From the NCBI GenBank assembly GCA_963377175.1, contig CAUJNA010003288.1, forward strand, positions 21,001 to 85,000: a stretch of 64,000 nt of DNA, read 5' to 3'. The position numbers and the translations under genes were made by a program. This DNA comes from Effrenium voratum (lineage: Eukaryota; Sar; Dinophyceae; Suessiales; Symbiodiniaceae). Of the stretch, positions 23,072 through 34,979 are shown piece by piece (position 1 is the first letter of the stretch; every line of letters begins with the position of its first letter). Under the pieces are notes generated by a model. The model saw nothing but the letters and a program-made list of their open reading frames with translations. It was not told the origin of the DNA and ran no database searches.

Positions 23072-23545
23072 CACACCCACACCCACACCCACACCCACAC
23101 CCACACAAACACACACACACACACCCACACCCACACCCACACCTACACCCACACCCACACCCACACCCACACCCACACCCACACCCACACGCACACGCAC
23201 ACGCACACGCACACGCCCACGCACACGCCCACGCCCACGCACACGCACACGCCCACGCCCACGCACACGCACACGCCCACGCCCACGCCCACGCCCGCGC
23301 GCACGCGCACGCGCACGGACACGCACACGCACACGCACACGCACACGCGCACGCGGACGCCCACGCGCACGAGCACGCGCACGCGCACGCGCACGCGCAC
23401 GCGCACGCGCACGCGCACGCGCACGCGCACGCGCACGCGCACACACGCACACACACGCACACGCACACGCACACGCACACACACACACACATTCACACAC
23501 ACACATTCACACACACACACACCCACACACACACACACACGCAGG
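23072..23545. repeat. CACACC/CACACG microsatellite
   Basis: About 470 bases. The 5' part is mainly CACACC, the middle becomes GCACGC/CCACGC, and the 3' part returns to CACA. This is a graded change of unit rather than random mutation. Confidence 0.9.
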
Positions 23546-25531
23546 ACGTGCTTGAGAAAGACCAGCACTCTTTGCCTCCTATTTTCCCAAAGGGAACATC
23601 ATCCAACTTAGAAGGAGTCAGAGGGGCAGTTCAATAAGTTTTGAGACCCCAAAGTCAAGAAGAAAAGAATCGGTTTAGGCATGGCTTCTTTCAACAAGGG
23701 CAAACAGGAAGGACTTCGGCGTGAGTCATGGTGAAGGTTGAGGCAAGCTGTTGTGTTGCCTGTGAGGTTAGTGTTTGTCAATGGCCTCCTTTTGTCTGGT
23801 TTTGCTGCATAGGTTCTGGATCGTCTGATGCGGGCTGTGTAGTCCATGAGCAATATGTCATTGGCTTGGTTGAGGTTGCAGCACCGATCGTGGCATTGGA
23901 GCTCCTGTTGAGGGGAGGCTTAAACAGATCTTCGTCTTACATGTTTGGCATTACCATGACCCTGAATTCTTTGCCGAAGGCGTGCATGCTTTTGCCTTCG
24001 CATATCCGGGCTTCGGCGTAGGCCACCGCCCCAGGCAGTGACTCACCTGGGCAAGTCGGTCATTGTGTCTCAGAGCCGCTGGGCTGGCACTGGGCTGGCA
24101 CCGGGCGCTGGGGCTTTCAAAGAGTAAAGAAGGTCCTGAGGTAGCTTGTTGTGGTCCTCTCTCAGGCGAGGCTAGTTTGACTTCTTTGGGGCAAGTGGTG
24201 ATGTCGATGGCCTCGTGGCATCGGTGCATTTGCGACGATGACATTGCCCGGCTTTGCAAGGCGTGAGTTGCGGTGGGCATGGGTCAGGATAGTACGGGTT
24301 GTCCCTTTTGGGGCTGTCTTGTCTTTGTCAGAGTGATATAATCGCTGTGCCCAAATTCTTCCCGCTTGAAGAAGGAACTCTTCAAGGCCCAGGCCCTGCA
24401 TTGTTTCAACGGCAAGTTGCGGGAATGCTTGCTGCATGAGACAGAAGGCCTCTGGCCGCCTACGCGGGTTGTCCAAGGACCAAGTTACTTGGGGCTTAGG
24501 GACATCTCCCTCCGGAAATCAGGATTGTGAGCATGGGAGAAGGGCCCTTGCCGAAGCATCTTTCCCTTTGCCAACTTGGGGACCTTTTTGGCTGGGGCCT
24601 TAAGGTGAAGCAGAGAAGCCCTCAGCTGTACTCAGGCTTCGTGGACTTTCGGCCCTTCTTGGGCGCCTGGTCTTGGCCTCAGGCAAGATGCTGGCACCGT
24701 GCTGCCAAAGGCCAGTCGGTTTGAGCGGCCGCATGCACAAACACTTCGAAGAAGGGTAGCTTGGATCTTTTTCAGAAGCAGAACACCCACCAGGCATGGA
24801 AGTCTGATTTTGTATTCACACCTGGACATTACCAATCACTGAGCGTCTTGCTTCGGAAGCGGGGAAACAACTGCTCCACCCATCTTTCCGCTGCGGGATG
24901 GAACTGCGGCCCAGTCCCAGAGCCATGCCTCAGGCCGCGCCACTGCTTTCATGTGTCTGAAGACACAATGGAGGCATCCGAAGCCGCACGCTGCCGGCGT
25001 TGTTAAGATTGATGGGGACATGTTAGGACATGCTCCAGTTACATCCCAGGACAGTGTGGAGCGCTGTTGCAGGAGGCCTCTTTGAGGCAACCTATTGTGC
25101 TGGTGTACCAATCCAAGGCCTGCCTCGACCAATGATACACTTGGCACAATCCTTGCTGTGGATGTCTGGAACAAAAGCATCCATAAAGCCATCCAAGAGA
25201 TTCTGCAAATGGAAATAGTCCCTTCTCCGCTTTGCCAGTGTAAGGACCCATGCATGCGCGGCCCGCAAAAACCTTAAGTGCTAGCTTAAACCCCACCTGT
25301 AAGCGTTAAATCCTGCGGACATCAACCGGACAACATTGAGAAGGCCTCAGGGAAACAACAGGACCCAGAAACCGGAGCCTTGAGAAAGGTTTGAAACGAG
25401 CTGCCCATCACGGTGACGAGAACCTCTGTCAGAAGTCCTTGAGTGATGGCGCAAACGTCGCATTTGCCAGGAGCCATCAAAAAACAGGGGGGAAAACCGG
25501 GAAAACCCTTGCCACACTTTGCAAGTCGAAG
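23546..25531. other. No supported gene
   Basis: Only short frames. The best patch is about 24575-24660 on + (GDLFGWGLKVKQRSPQL), without clear splice sites. It is probably intron or intergenic sequence. Confidence 0.4.
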
Positions 25532-25669
25532 GGTTCACGGGGAGTGCGCACCTCGCAGGTGGTGGGCGACCTGCCGCGCTTCGGGGAGCGCTGGAAGAGC
25601 CTCGGCGAGGGGCAGGCGCCCGCCAGATGGCTTGGACTCCGCTTGGACAGCAGGAGTGGTAAACAATGA
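25532..25669 (+). CDS. Candidate exon, unrecognised protein
   Basis: A G/C-rich segment reads SRGVRTSQVVGDLPRFGER then WKSLGEGQAPARWLGLR with strong G/C third positions. The open frame extends upstream to 25391 with weaker content. Boundaries are uncertain. Confidence 0.4.
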   Translation, partial: GSRGVRTSQVVGDLPRFGERWKSLGEGQAPARWLGLRLDSRSGKQ

Positions 25670-26270
25670 CAGACTTTATGGAACAGCGACCAAACATGTA
25701 TAACACTGACAATCTTTAATTTGTTCATCCCCACAGCATGTCTATTCAGGCTTTTCTTCCACAGGTCTGTCTATTGAGGTTTTTCTCCCATATTGAACAA
25801 AGTGGAGCCGGAAGAGAACCAGAGGCGGCCAAAAATGGAACGACAACTAATGTGTTTTGTTCAAAGTGAGATGCCTGAGATGCCAAATTGATGTTTATGC
25901 CCATGTGGTCAGAACGCTCGGCTGTCACCAGCTCGATTTGGTCACATCTCCCTGCCGGCTGCCGCCAGGCAGTGGTCCTCGAGCTTGTGGACGAGAAGCG
26001 CGCTCGCAACTGAGCCTCCATTTCCAGCCATTGGGTGATGCAACCTGACTCGAGCCTTCATTGGGTGATGCAAAACATGTGCTCACCTGCAGGAGATCTG
26101 CAAAGCACTTTGCGAGGGATGGAAGACCCTTTGCAAAACCCACACTGTCAGAACAAAGCTAATTTGGGCTTCCTGCGATAACAGCCGACATGCCGAGCCA
26201 CCAACATGAATTGGCACCCACATTTTCTTTTGTTGAATTCTTTTCACTGGAACCCTAGCTGGACTCTCAG

Positions 26271-26383
26271 CAGGCCGACATCTCCCGGCACAGGCTGGGC
26301 TTTGGCTCTTCTGCGGCCACCGCTTCGCGCGGGTTGTGGGGGGCCGGGCCGGGCGCCCTGGCGGGATGGGCAGGACTGCAAAG
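26271..26383 (+). CDS. Candidate exon, Gly/Ala-rich
   Basis: A CTCTCAG acceptor and a GC donor (26384) flank a frame reading QADISRHRLGFGSSAATAS then GLWGAGPGALAGWAGLQ. It is very G/C-rich; codon use supports coding. Family unknown. Confidence 0.4.
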
Positions 26384-26836
26384 GCCATCGCCGGAATTTG
26401 GCACCGGATAGCCCCCAACTTTGCATGTTTGTAGGAAACCATAAAGCACCCAAGCGCTTTTGAACCTTGGTGCATTAAGAGGTTGGGTCGCAAAAGCATT
26501 GATATCTATGCACAGTGTATATATGCAACATCTCTGGCCTGGGAAGGTGTTCCTGTCTCGAAGAATTCACGGACTTTTCACAACTTGGGGTTCTTTGCAT
26601 AGTTCCCCCCTCCAGCCCTTTGCTTCTTCAAATTCAGTTGAAATCAAGACCCCGACTCGCGGGTTGCCTTTGTTTTCTCAGAGAACCAGACTGTTGAGCA
26701 AGCCTCACAGGGGGCTGAGGCGGACATGTATAGGTTGCGGCTGGTTCTCGGCCATTTCAGCAGAATGCGCAGAATGAGTGGCTCTGACTTTGTGTAAATC
26801 CGGGCCTCAAGTCAGCTGGGCTCCTTTGGGCAGCTT

Positions 26837-26930
26837 AGGTCGGCAGCTGCTGCAGTTCCTTGGCCCGGCTGTCCCGCCTGGACGGTAAGCTGGAGGAGAG
26901 GGACACTTGCGAGGGTGGAATTGGGTCAAG
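26837..26930 (+). CDS. Candidate exon, helical segment
   Basis: After a GCTTAG acceptor one frame reads SLARLSRLDGKLEERDTCE with G/C-ending codons. A GTAAGC lies inside at 26885, an alternative donor, so the 3' end is uncertain. Confidence 0.4.
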
Positions 26931-27247
26931 TCTTGGTTCCGCGTAGAATACACATCCGGGCAGAGAATCTGTCTCTTGGCCCTCTCCAAGGGATTTTGCG
27001 CTGGTATCTTCAATTGGGATCCATATGAATTTGTGGAACAGTTCATGCGCTGCTCCCCTGAGCATGCCTTGCTCTGGATTGAGCTGGCTGTGCCGCCGCT
27101 CACATCAAGCTTCACTAGTCATTTCAGGGCTGGTGGGCGGAAGTGCTGCAAATTTGCTCGGTGCTCCCAACCCCTTGGCATCTTGGCATGGCCCGAGGCC
27201 TCGTTTGGAACTGTCGCACATGCAGCTGGACCGTTCACTGACTGCAG

Positions 27248-27310
27248 GAGCTGCAGAGATACGAAGCCATGGAAGGAGAGGTTGAGGCACGCTGCAGGGA
27301 GAGACCATGA
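27248..27310 (+). CDS. Exon ending in a stop, unrecognised protein
   Basis: An ACTGCAG acceptor precedes a frame reading ELQRYEAMEGEVEARCRERP with TGA at 27308-27310. The Glu/Arg-rich peptide looks like a coiled-coil C-terminus. It could end the gene with exons at 26271 and 26837. From 27311 to 28279 no exon is supported, although a 163-codon frame (27726-28217) is open on +. Confidence 0.55.
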   Translation, partial: ELQRYEAMEGEVEARCRERP

Positions 27311-28279
27311 GACGAGTCGAAAAGCAAGCACGTCATACTATCATGCTGTCTAATTGCAGTCATTGTTTTGCCAAACAGATGACTGTACACAAGAGCAGGC
27401 TCTCATAGAATGACAAGCCATGGGCAACTGGCTCATCCAGACATGGCATTGAATGACATGCAAGAAGCGAACGACTTGGGAGTTGGCAGAACTTCAGAGC
27501 CTTGAGCCCCGGCAAGGCGCCAGGCGAGCTCAGGGTCACGCGGAATGCTTGGAAGCTCTGGCTGATTTGAGGCTGCTTGCATTGGCTGCTTACTTCCGCT
27601 TTCAGTGCTTGATGCATGGACTTGCTTCGTTTGCGATCTGGAGCATTTTATTTGTTTGTTGTCTTTGACTCAACCAACACTATCTTGATGTGTCTTCAAG
27701 TGCGGCTCTGGCATGAGCTTCCTGTTTGGCAATCAGAAGGGCTTGCACCGTGTCGTGCACGGGCAATGACCTTTTGATGACCCCTGCCATGACGGGTGGC
27801 AGGTGCGAGAGCGGATTTCGGCTTTTCTCTTCCAATGAGAGGCGCACTGCAGAAAAGACTATTTGGACCGGGTCAGCTTGGTTGGGGCGGCTTTTTTTGA
27901 TATCTGTCCCCCTTCTGTCCATGTCGTCAACTGGCAGCGATCTGATTCAATTCCTTGTGGCAGACGGCTGGTCCACAAGCTTGAAGAAGCAGTGCGCTGT
28001 CACAGGATGTTTCCTCAGCAAGGACCCCCCCGCCCCCCCCAAATTTCTGGGCATTGGTTGTCAGGTACTGCCAGTGGTGCGGGGAAAGCATGGGCAAGTG
28101 TGGGCAAGGGCAAGCAAATGCCTAAAATCTTCCAGTTTTGTTTCACTGCAAACTCCCCAGATCCAGTGCCCAGCTGAAGCGGACGGAGGGCAAGGCGTGG
28201 GGAGAGATGGTGACTAGATCCTGACGTTGTTTGTTTCTTTATGCAGGTGGCAATTGCTGATGGTTGCCATTTGGAAAAG

Positions 28280-28418
28280 GTCTCCGTATACCCAACCCAA
28301 ACCACATCACTGAGCGTATCATATTTGAAGCTGCGCGGAAGCGAACCATCCCCGTGATCCGCTGTCATTTTCGGGGCTTCGATGGGGCATTTGTTCCGCA
28401 GGCCTCCCTTCCGGGCAG
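28280..28418 (+). CDS. Internal exon, unrecognised protein
   Basis: An AAAAG acceptor and a consensus GTGAGC donor (28419) bound a frame reading RIPNPNHITERIIFEAARK then RTIPVIRCHFRGFDGAFV. An in-frame stop just upstream supports the acceptor. The basic helix followed by a beta strand looks like part of a globular enzyme, but I cannot name it. It is probably the exon before 28634-28720. Confidence 0.6.
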
Positions 28419-28633
28419 GTGAGCAGACTGCTGCTGCGATTGCCCACTGGCATCGGCGAGGAATGGAAGGTGGGCAGTGCAGTGAAAGCTGTGGGGTTGT
28501 GGGGACGCATGTTCGAATTCAGGTAGCCAGGTTCTATCAAAGGAATCCAAGTTGTTTGGGGGAGAGTGGGCAAACAAGCCATGTGGCGATGCGGTTTGTC
28601 CTATGTCGGCGTCCTCTTTGGCTGTCGGTGCAG

Positions 28634-28720
28634 GTGCACCGATGGGAGTTTGACCCATTCGATGCAGAGGATCCGGAGGCATCAGCGGCGCAGGGCCAAT
28701 CTCGTGTCGAGAGCTCTTGA
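28634..28720 (+). CDS. Terminal exon, acidic C-terminus
   Basis: A GGTGCAG acceptor precedes 28 codons (VHRWEFDPFDAEDPEASAAQ then GQSRVESS) and TGA 28718-28720. It is likely the last exon of the gene that includes 28280-28418. Confidence 0.6.
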   Translation: MHRWEFDPFDAEDPEASAAQGQSRVESS

Positions 28721-28848
28721 GTGTTCCACATGCCTTCGGGAGTTTGTTCTGGACAATTACAGCAAGCCTAACCCCATCCGGTTTCCGGTTTTCCAAGTGG
28801 CTTTTCCTTCGTTCTGCTTGCTTCCGCCCATTCTGCTGTGGGTTCAGC

Positions 28849-28946
28849 TGGGCTCCACAGGGCCAGCGACCTCAGCAGCGCTCGCGGTCGAAGAGCCCAA
28901 TGCAGAGCAGGACGGGAGCTTGCCATTGATCATGCACCTCAGATGA
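28849..28946 (+). CDS. Candidate terminal exon, unrecognised
   Basis: A GGTTCAG acceptor precedes a frame reading LGSTGPATSAALAVEEPNAE then GSLPLIMHLR and TGA at 28944-28946. It follows the stop at 28720 by only ~130 nt, so it may be an alternative 3' exon of the same gene or chance. Confidence 0.35.
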
Positions 28947-29185
28947 GCATTTGCTGAAAGTCCCCAGCCCAATGTTTCTCACATTTGCAGAGTGCCATCA
29001 AGCTTGACGCCTTGAAAAGATCGTCGACCGCTTGGAGCCTGCCAGAATAGTACTGCAAGCGTCAGCGAGAGGAAATGTAGCCAGTCAAGCCAAGGGGCCC
29101 CGTGATCCATGATCGGTGGGGCAACCCCAGGGCCTTCTCTTTGGGACCAACAGCCATTTGAGTGCAGGGCCAGTGCACCGGTGCC

Positions 29186-32100
29186 ATGGCGAAGCCGTTG
29201 GGGCCGCTACCGCGGTATGGGCTGATCGGGGGGAGCGGTGTGCAGGCGAGCGGTGGGGTGGATGGTGCAGTGCTCTGAGGGCTCATGTACCGGCTACGCA
29301 AGAATACTTTCTTTTCGTGGATTGGCATCAACTCTCAGACAAACATTAGGTCCAAGTCATGTTGCTCGGAAAGAGGGCCAGGTGCTTGAGAAGGATAGAC
29401 AGACCTGTCAGTCAAATGCAAGAAGGTGTTTGACTGGCCACATGAACAACTGTGACTCATCAAGTATTGGGTCTATGATGCCCCTGCCCAGGGCTCTATC
29501 ACGCGCACACACCAACATGGCTGTTTCTCAAAAGGGAACAACAGGCACATTCTTTCTGCGCCATTGCGCACAACCTGCACAACATTGACCCGCACAAGTT
29601 CTTGCAACTTGAGCTTCATCAACACACTTTGCACATTGCGAGCTTGTGCGCAATCCAAAGTGAGGCGCCTAAGTTTAGACAAGATGCGCCTATTGATATG
29701 CGGTAGAACTTGTTAGCATCATCAGATTGAGCTACTCAATGTGGAGACCATTGGGAACAAAGTTGAACCCCTTGAGTACAACCATCTTGACCCAAAACAG
29801 ATGGTTGCTTTCTGCCTGAATTGACATGCGCTGTTTCTTGATTCACAGCATCTTGGATGCCGCAACAAATTGTTGTTCCACCATGATATCTGAAAGTGCA
29901 ACAATATGCTTAGTGCTCCCGTTTTTGTAGTTTTAGAGAGGGGGTAGATGTGAGAGTTTCCAGAAGACCTTCAGAGCTCACAATCGCCGTAAGGCTTGAT
30001 CTCAGCCTCCGCTTTGTTCCCACCGCTCGCCATTCGCGAGAGGTGCGGGGCGAGGACCGCTGGATCGTGGACACGCCCTTCGGGCCCTGCGTCCTGGCGG
30101 CCATGGACCCCGAGCGGCGGGTGCTCTTCGCCAACCGGCACCTCTGCACGGAGGTCAACGCGGAGACCGGGGAGGCCGAAACTTTGGGAGAACCTTTTTT
30201 GGGGCCTGGGAGGCCGTCCTGGCAGCTGTTTTACTTGAGATCAGCGTAGAGTAATGCTTTCGCTGGTTTGCCTAGTGAATGTTTCTGTTCGCGTGTGTTT
30301 GCAGGGCGTAGGTGCGCAAGCTGACCCGAGCCAGCCACTAGTGAGGTGGAGTATGCGCCGCCGCACATGGTGAATTACCGGGCGCTGGTCTGGGCGCTGT
30401 CGAGCTGCGAGTGCTCCGGCGTGGTCTCATTGAGCAGCACTGGCACACTGCACCCGGAGGAGATCCCCATTTGCTCCATGGTGGCTGCAGAGGCGCAAGA
30501 TGGGATTTGCGTGCTCTTGTTTGGCATTTCCAACCTTGGGCCTTTGGGGAGTTTGACAGCCAGCAATGATGAGGTGGTGTTCCCCGTCAGGGATCTAGAT
30601 CAATGCTCACGTGTCAGCGCAGGACTACTACATGGTCACTCCCCAGCCGGTGACGTTTTGGGGGAATCCGAAGATCGGCGCCTTCGAGAAACCAGAGGGA
30701 GGCCGGACCTCGTCACGCATCGTGGCCTTCATTTGTGCGGGGGTGCCCCCCAGCGTCATACTGTGGCGTCAAGTCAACACCTTTCTTTGCATCCCTTGCG
30801 GTCCCTTGCGCGAGAAACTGATCAGGGCTTTTGGCCGGTGCGGAGGCTTGGGGCGCATCCACTACTCCCCGGCGGACCCGGCTTCGCGGGCGGAGTGGGT
30901 GGCGAAGCTGCAGCGGATCTTGCAGCCCGTCCTGGCGAAAGTCAGGGACAAGGCGGCCGTGTCGTGGGGGTTGGGCCCCATGGGGAAGGTGGGATTGGTC
31001 AGGGCGGGAACAACTTCGAGACACCAGACTTCAGGGTTATTCATCCTCAGTCCTTGCATGCCAACCCATTACCAGTGAAGGGCACTTCAACAATCAAGCT
31101 TTAGTTTGAAAAAAACCCAAAAAGCCACTTCTGAGTCTTCTGAGATTCTGCAGACTCATGAAATTAAATACAATGTTAAATTTGTGGGCCGGATTTGTGA
31201 TCATAGCCATGATTCCTTCAGAAACAAGCATTGCGCAATGGCGATACCCTCTACTGCCCTGTACTGGTGGCAAGTTATGCGCACAATACTTGGTGTTTAG
31301 CAGACGGCCACAATCTTGTTGTTTGAGCCAACCGACTTACGCCAGGTGAAGTTTGCTAAGGGCCAGACGGCGACCAGCTGGCCATTGGTGCAGGAGGAGG
31401 AGATGGCTCCTCGTTTGAGCTGGGATGGCAGTAGGCATGAGAGTGGCCTTCATTGTCTTGCACGTCTTGTGGTTTTTTTTCTCCCCCAAGTGACTTGACA
31501 GACCAAGCCGTCGGCGCGTTGCAGCCTCCTCAAAACTGGGAGGAGGTGTTGCGCATCTGCGATTTGTGCCCTCGACTGGGAATGAACCAGTCTTCCAAAT
31601 GTCTCTACATTTTACACATATGTTCACAAATCCCAGTGGCGAGCGGATCACTCTCCTTTTCCGAGCTGCAGATTCACACATCTGCGACTCGATCATCTCA
31701 GCATTCCCCACTTAAACTCATTCACTGATTCGCAGTGGTCAAGTCTCCAGTGACGGTGGATTCCGATCAAGCACTGTCCAATTGAAGCTGGATTAATGGC
31801 CCCTACGCGCAGAGTTCTGACTGAGGTGTACGTGAACACGGTGGGCCCCCGCTTTGAGACTCGAGCAGAGATCCGCAGCTACCGGCCCATCGGCCACGTG
31901 GTGGGCATGACTGCGGGTAACGAGTGGATGCTCTGCGAAGAGCTCCATATACCCTACTTCGTGTGGCCCGGCAATTCAATCAGGAAGGTCCAAAGGTCCC
32001 CCGGCGCCTTCGCTTGGCTGTCCTGTTTCATTGGGCACATCTCAAAGCGAAGCCCAGAACCTGATGGTTCGGAAAAGGAAGAGCCAGTGATTTAGAATCA

Positions 32101-32750
32101 CACCCACATCTGATGGACACATCAGGGTGTCAACCTCGCAACAGTGGCAATAATGTCAAGCCAAGCAACACACTGTCAATGCAACCAAGCTTTGCTCAGA
32201 AGGTTGGCACAATCCACGGTTGGCAGAACCCTGCAAGCTGAAGTCAATCTCAGTGAATTGCAGGCCTTGTATGATGGCTCAGAATGTTTGCAGGATGAAA
32301 CATGCCTCCCGCCGGCTTTGTGTGTGAGTTACCCGGCCCAACATGGCTAGCAAGGATATGCAAGCGATGAAGGAGGTGACGCATTGAATCCTTTCCTCGC
32401 AACACATGTTTGCATTGACCTTTCATTCTGTGCGCATTCTAGTGCTAGTGCTTTTTCACCTTGTCTTCACTGCTGTATTGCACTCGGACATAAAACCTTG
32501 TGTTGCTTTAACACAAAGAACATGGTTTCCTCGGGGATTCCTTCATGTTCCATAAAATCTAGCATATTAGTGGAAGGGACGGACTCTGCTTTTTCTTGCC
32601 AGGCTGTGCTGCTGTGACAATGCCTGCAATGGCCTGAGTCAACACCCAGGGGGAGCTTTGCAGGAGTACCTCGAAAACAAGCAGGCGGTCTCCGACGTCA
32701 CCGCTGCGGTGGTGTACCAGTTGGTTGAGGGCTTAACGCAAGATGCTTGA
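29186..32750 (+). CDS. Methylthioadenosine / purine nucleoside phosphorylase family enzyme (multi-exon)
   Basis: Phosphorolysis of a purine nucleoside or 5'-methylthioadenosine (methionine salvage or purine salvage), cytosolic in known relatives. Exons: 29186-~29257 (ATG; RYGLIGGSGVQASG, the N-terminal phosphate-binding G(G/T)SG loop); 30043-30174 (WIVDTPFGPCVLAAMD, then ANRH); 30346-30480 (APPHMVNYRALVWALS, then SLSSTGTLHPEEIP); 30623-30701 (DYYMVTPQPVTFWGNPK); 30846-30958 (GRIHYSPADPASRAEWV); 31826-~31960 (VYVNTVGPRFETRAEI and GHVVGMTAGNEWMLCEEL); 32664-32750 (EYLENKQAVSDVTAAVVYQL, TGA). The VNYRA, GPRFET and VVGMT motifs are family hallmarks. Introns 30175-30345 and 30702-30845 have GC donors and join the frame exactly. 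One exon between 31960 and 32664, and perhaps one after 29257, seem to be missing. RHL replaces the usual RHG. MTAP versus PNP cannot be decided here. Confidence 0.82.
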
Positions 32751-32755
32751 GAGGT

Positions 32756-32812
32756 TCCTCGCTCTCTCTCTCTCTCTCACTCTCTCTCTCTCACTCTCTC
32801 TCTCTCTCTCTG
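32756..32812. repeat. CT microsatellite
   Basis: CT dinucleotide run with a few CACT interruptions, just after the stop codon of the phosphorylase gene, probably in its 3' UTR or flank. Confidence 0.9.
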
Positions 32813-33425
32813 TCTGAATCCGGGCTTCTTGTCTTCGCAATGCAAGTGCCTGATTTTGGGCCTGGCATTCCAGGGAACTTAAATAAGCGGGATGTCTGTG
32901 TATGTTGGACAAGCCACCCACCTCCAGTCAGCGATTTTTCTCAAAACAGGTTTGCGCTTTACTGAGACTGCCCAAGTGATTGGTTGAGCCATCAAGCAGG
33001 ATGAGGATCAGGCTTTGCATTTGCTTGGAGTTACGTGCCATTTCAATCAATCAATGATGCCACGGCAACACCCAAAGTACACGACCCCTCGCTGTGAGGC
33101 TGGGACTAGCCCAGCCAAGAGAGACACGCGTGTGCTTTGCTCTGGCTGACTCCAGCCGACTCTGGCCGTGTCGTGGACCCACCAGAGAAAAACAGACAAG
33201 TGCGCATGTGTGGGACCGGAGCGTGAACTGACTGCTGGAAATGATACCTGCCCATCGTGTAAGTCACGGAGCCACTCCCATAACCTGAGGGGAGAAAGGC
33301 AACTCACAGAGTTGCATCACCCTGGCCACCATGCATCTTTTGGGATGTGCTGGGCAGACTTGCTCTGAACATGAACAGTAAACAGAGCGCTCGAATTGCA
33401 AATTGCCTCTGTCAGGGTTTTCCAG

Positions 33426-33660
33426 GTCATCCCTGCCACAAGGGGCAGACCACAGCGCACCCTTTTGGTGAGGGGCATTTTTGTTATTCGAGCAGACGCC
33501 AGAATGAAACGAGCCACTCGCTCGGGGGTCACACAGCCAATCGACGCCGCAGGAAGGCTGCGAAGCGGGCGGTGCCCAAGGTGCCCAAGGTGCCCAAGGT
33601 GCGGGGTCCGGCCTTGGGCAGCCTTGGGCATTTCCAGGGCCCAAGCCACAGATGAAGTCT
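33426..33660 (+). CDS. Weak coding-like segment with a 9-bp triplicate
   Basis: After a TTTTCCAG acceptor one frame reads VIPATRGRPQRTLLVRGIF and FVIRADARMKRATRSGV. It then runs through a tandem triplicate of GTGCCCAAG (33575-33602). Competing frames exist on both strands, so this is only a possibility. Confidence 0.25.
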
Positions 33661-34019
33661 TCGAGACGGAAGGAGTCCTCTCTTTGAGGAGCCACCCAAC
33701 TTGTTCTTGTTTTTTTTTTGGTTTGTGTCTTCTCCGATGTTTTGAAGAGGTTCTTCATGTAGATACATACCACACCGGCGACACGACACGGCTTACCAGG
33801 CACTTCCACAGCCAACTACAATCACTTGCCCAGCTTCGAGCAGCAACCGTTTGCTTTTTCATCTCTTCGAAACGGAGCCAGACAAAGGCAACAACAATTT
33901 CTGTACCCATTACAGTTTTTCCTTACGTGGCCGAAAGCGTCAGCATGACAATCCCGATATGCTTCGGTATTGGCTGGTTTTGCCTCCACAGACCGTCTTG
34001 GCATCGGCACTCGGCACTC

Positions 34020-34105
34020 CATTGGCGCTTCCCAGAGAGGTGACTGCCGCCGCCAAGGCCGCTGCAGAGGCCAAGGCGTGCCGAACAGCGAGTAGGCGAG
34101 TGTGA
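34020..34105 (+). CDS. Candidate terminal exon, Ala-rich
   Basis: The frame reads LALPREVTAAAKAAAEAKAC then RTASRRV with TGA 34103-34105. The helical Ala/Lys/Glu tail has G/C-ending codons. From 34106 to 34900 there is a G/C-rich patch (34305-34440) open in two frames, and nothing firm. Confidence 0.35.
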
Positions 34106-34979
34106 GCAGGGCTGAAGCCAGCATCGGGGACCGTTTTGCCAGGCATAGGATTCTCATTCTTCTATCATTGTGATGTACATCATTTGTTCATTGCTATATC
34201 AGTACAATGTTTTTTCAAGACCAGCCGCTCACGTGCTCCCATGGAGCCCGGGCATTTCTGACATAGGACCCATGTGGCACCCCACCTTCAAAGAAAAGCT
34301 CCCAGGGATCAGACATCAGACGGCTCCGGAGGCTTCCAAGTTCGCCTCCGCCTTCGCTGCCGCTGCCGCCGCGGTGGCGGCCGCCACTGCCGCGCCAGGG
34401 GGTCCCGGACAAGCGACGGCTGAGCCCGGATGTGAAGCTCGCAATTGGTCGCGTTCTTTCGAAACATGTACTCTGCTGCATCACCACGACCCTCTGGCCA
34501 CACAGCGCGGTAAAGCAAGTAGCCCCCTTCCAAGAGTCTGCGAGCTTCTTTTTTTTTGGAACGTTAATGGACATTGTTCATTGTCATCTCCGAGAAGGGG
34601 CAAGGACTTGCTGATGAGCAAGGCTTGTTCAGGTGAGCAAGGCTCGTTCAGGTTCTGCCTGAGTTGGAGGGCTCATATTCCATTTAGTTTTCCGCGGGCA
34701 CCAACTGCAGCCAGCAGGCACAATGCCATCCATCCAAATTGGTGCAACGAGCCATGCTTCTCCCTGAGGCCGGCGTCAGGCCGGGCCGATCCCGCAGTGA
34801 CGTATTCAACATGTTTTAGTTGAAAGGGCCGCTGTTTACCTGCGTCTGGATCAGCCTAAAAGGTACTTGTTGAGTGTATATGACACATTATATCTCTATA
34901 TATATATGTATATGATGTAACGCCCCGGTATGTAAAGATGAATTAGGTTTGCGTTCCGCCAGATTTCGGCTTGCGGGTT

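Noticed and set aside
22579..23637. Leu/Ala/Cys-rich frame like a membrane protein and Pro/Thr/His frames
   Set aside because: Frame rotation of a 13-bp minisatellite and the adjacent CA repeat; the same DNA is open in most frames.
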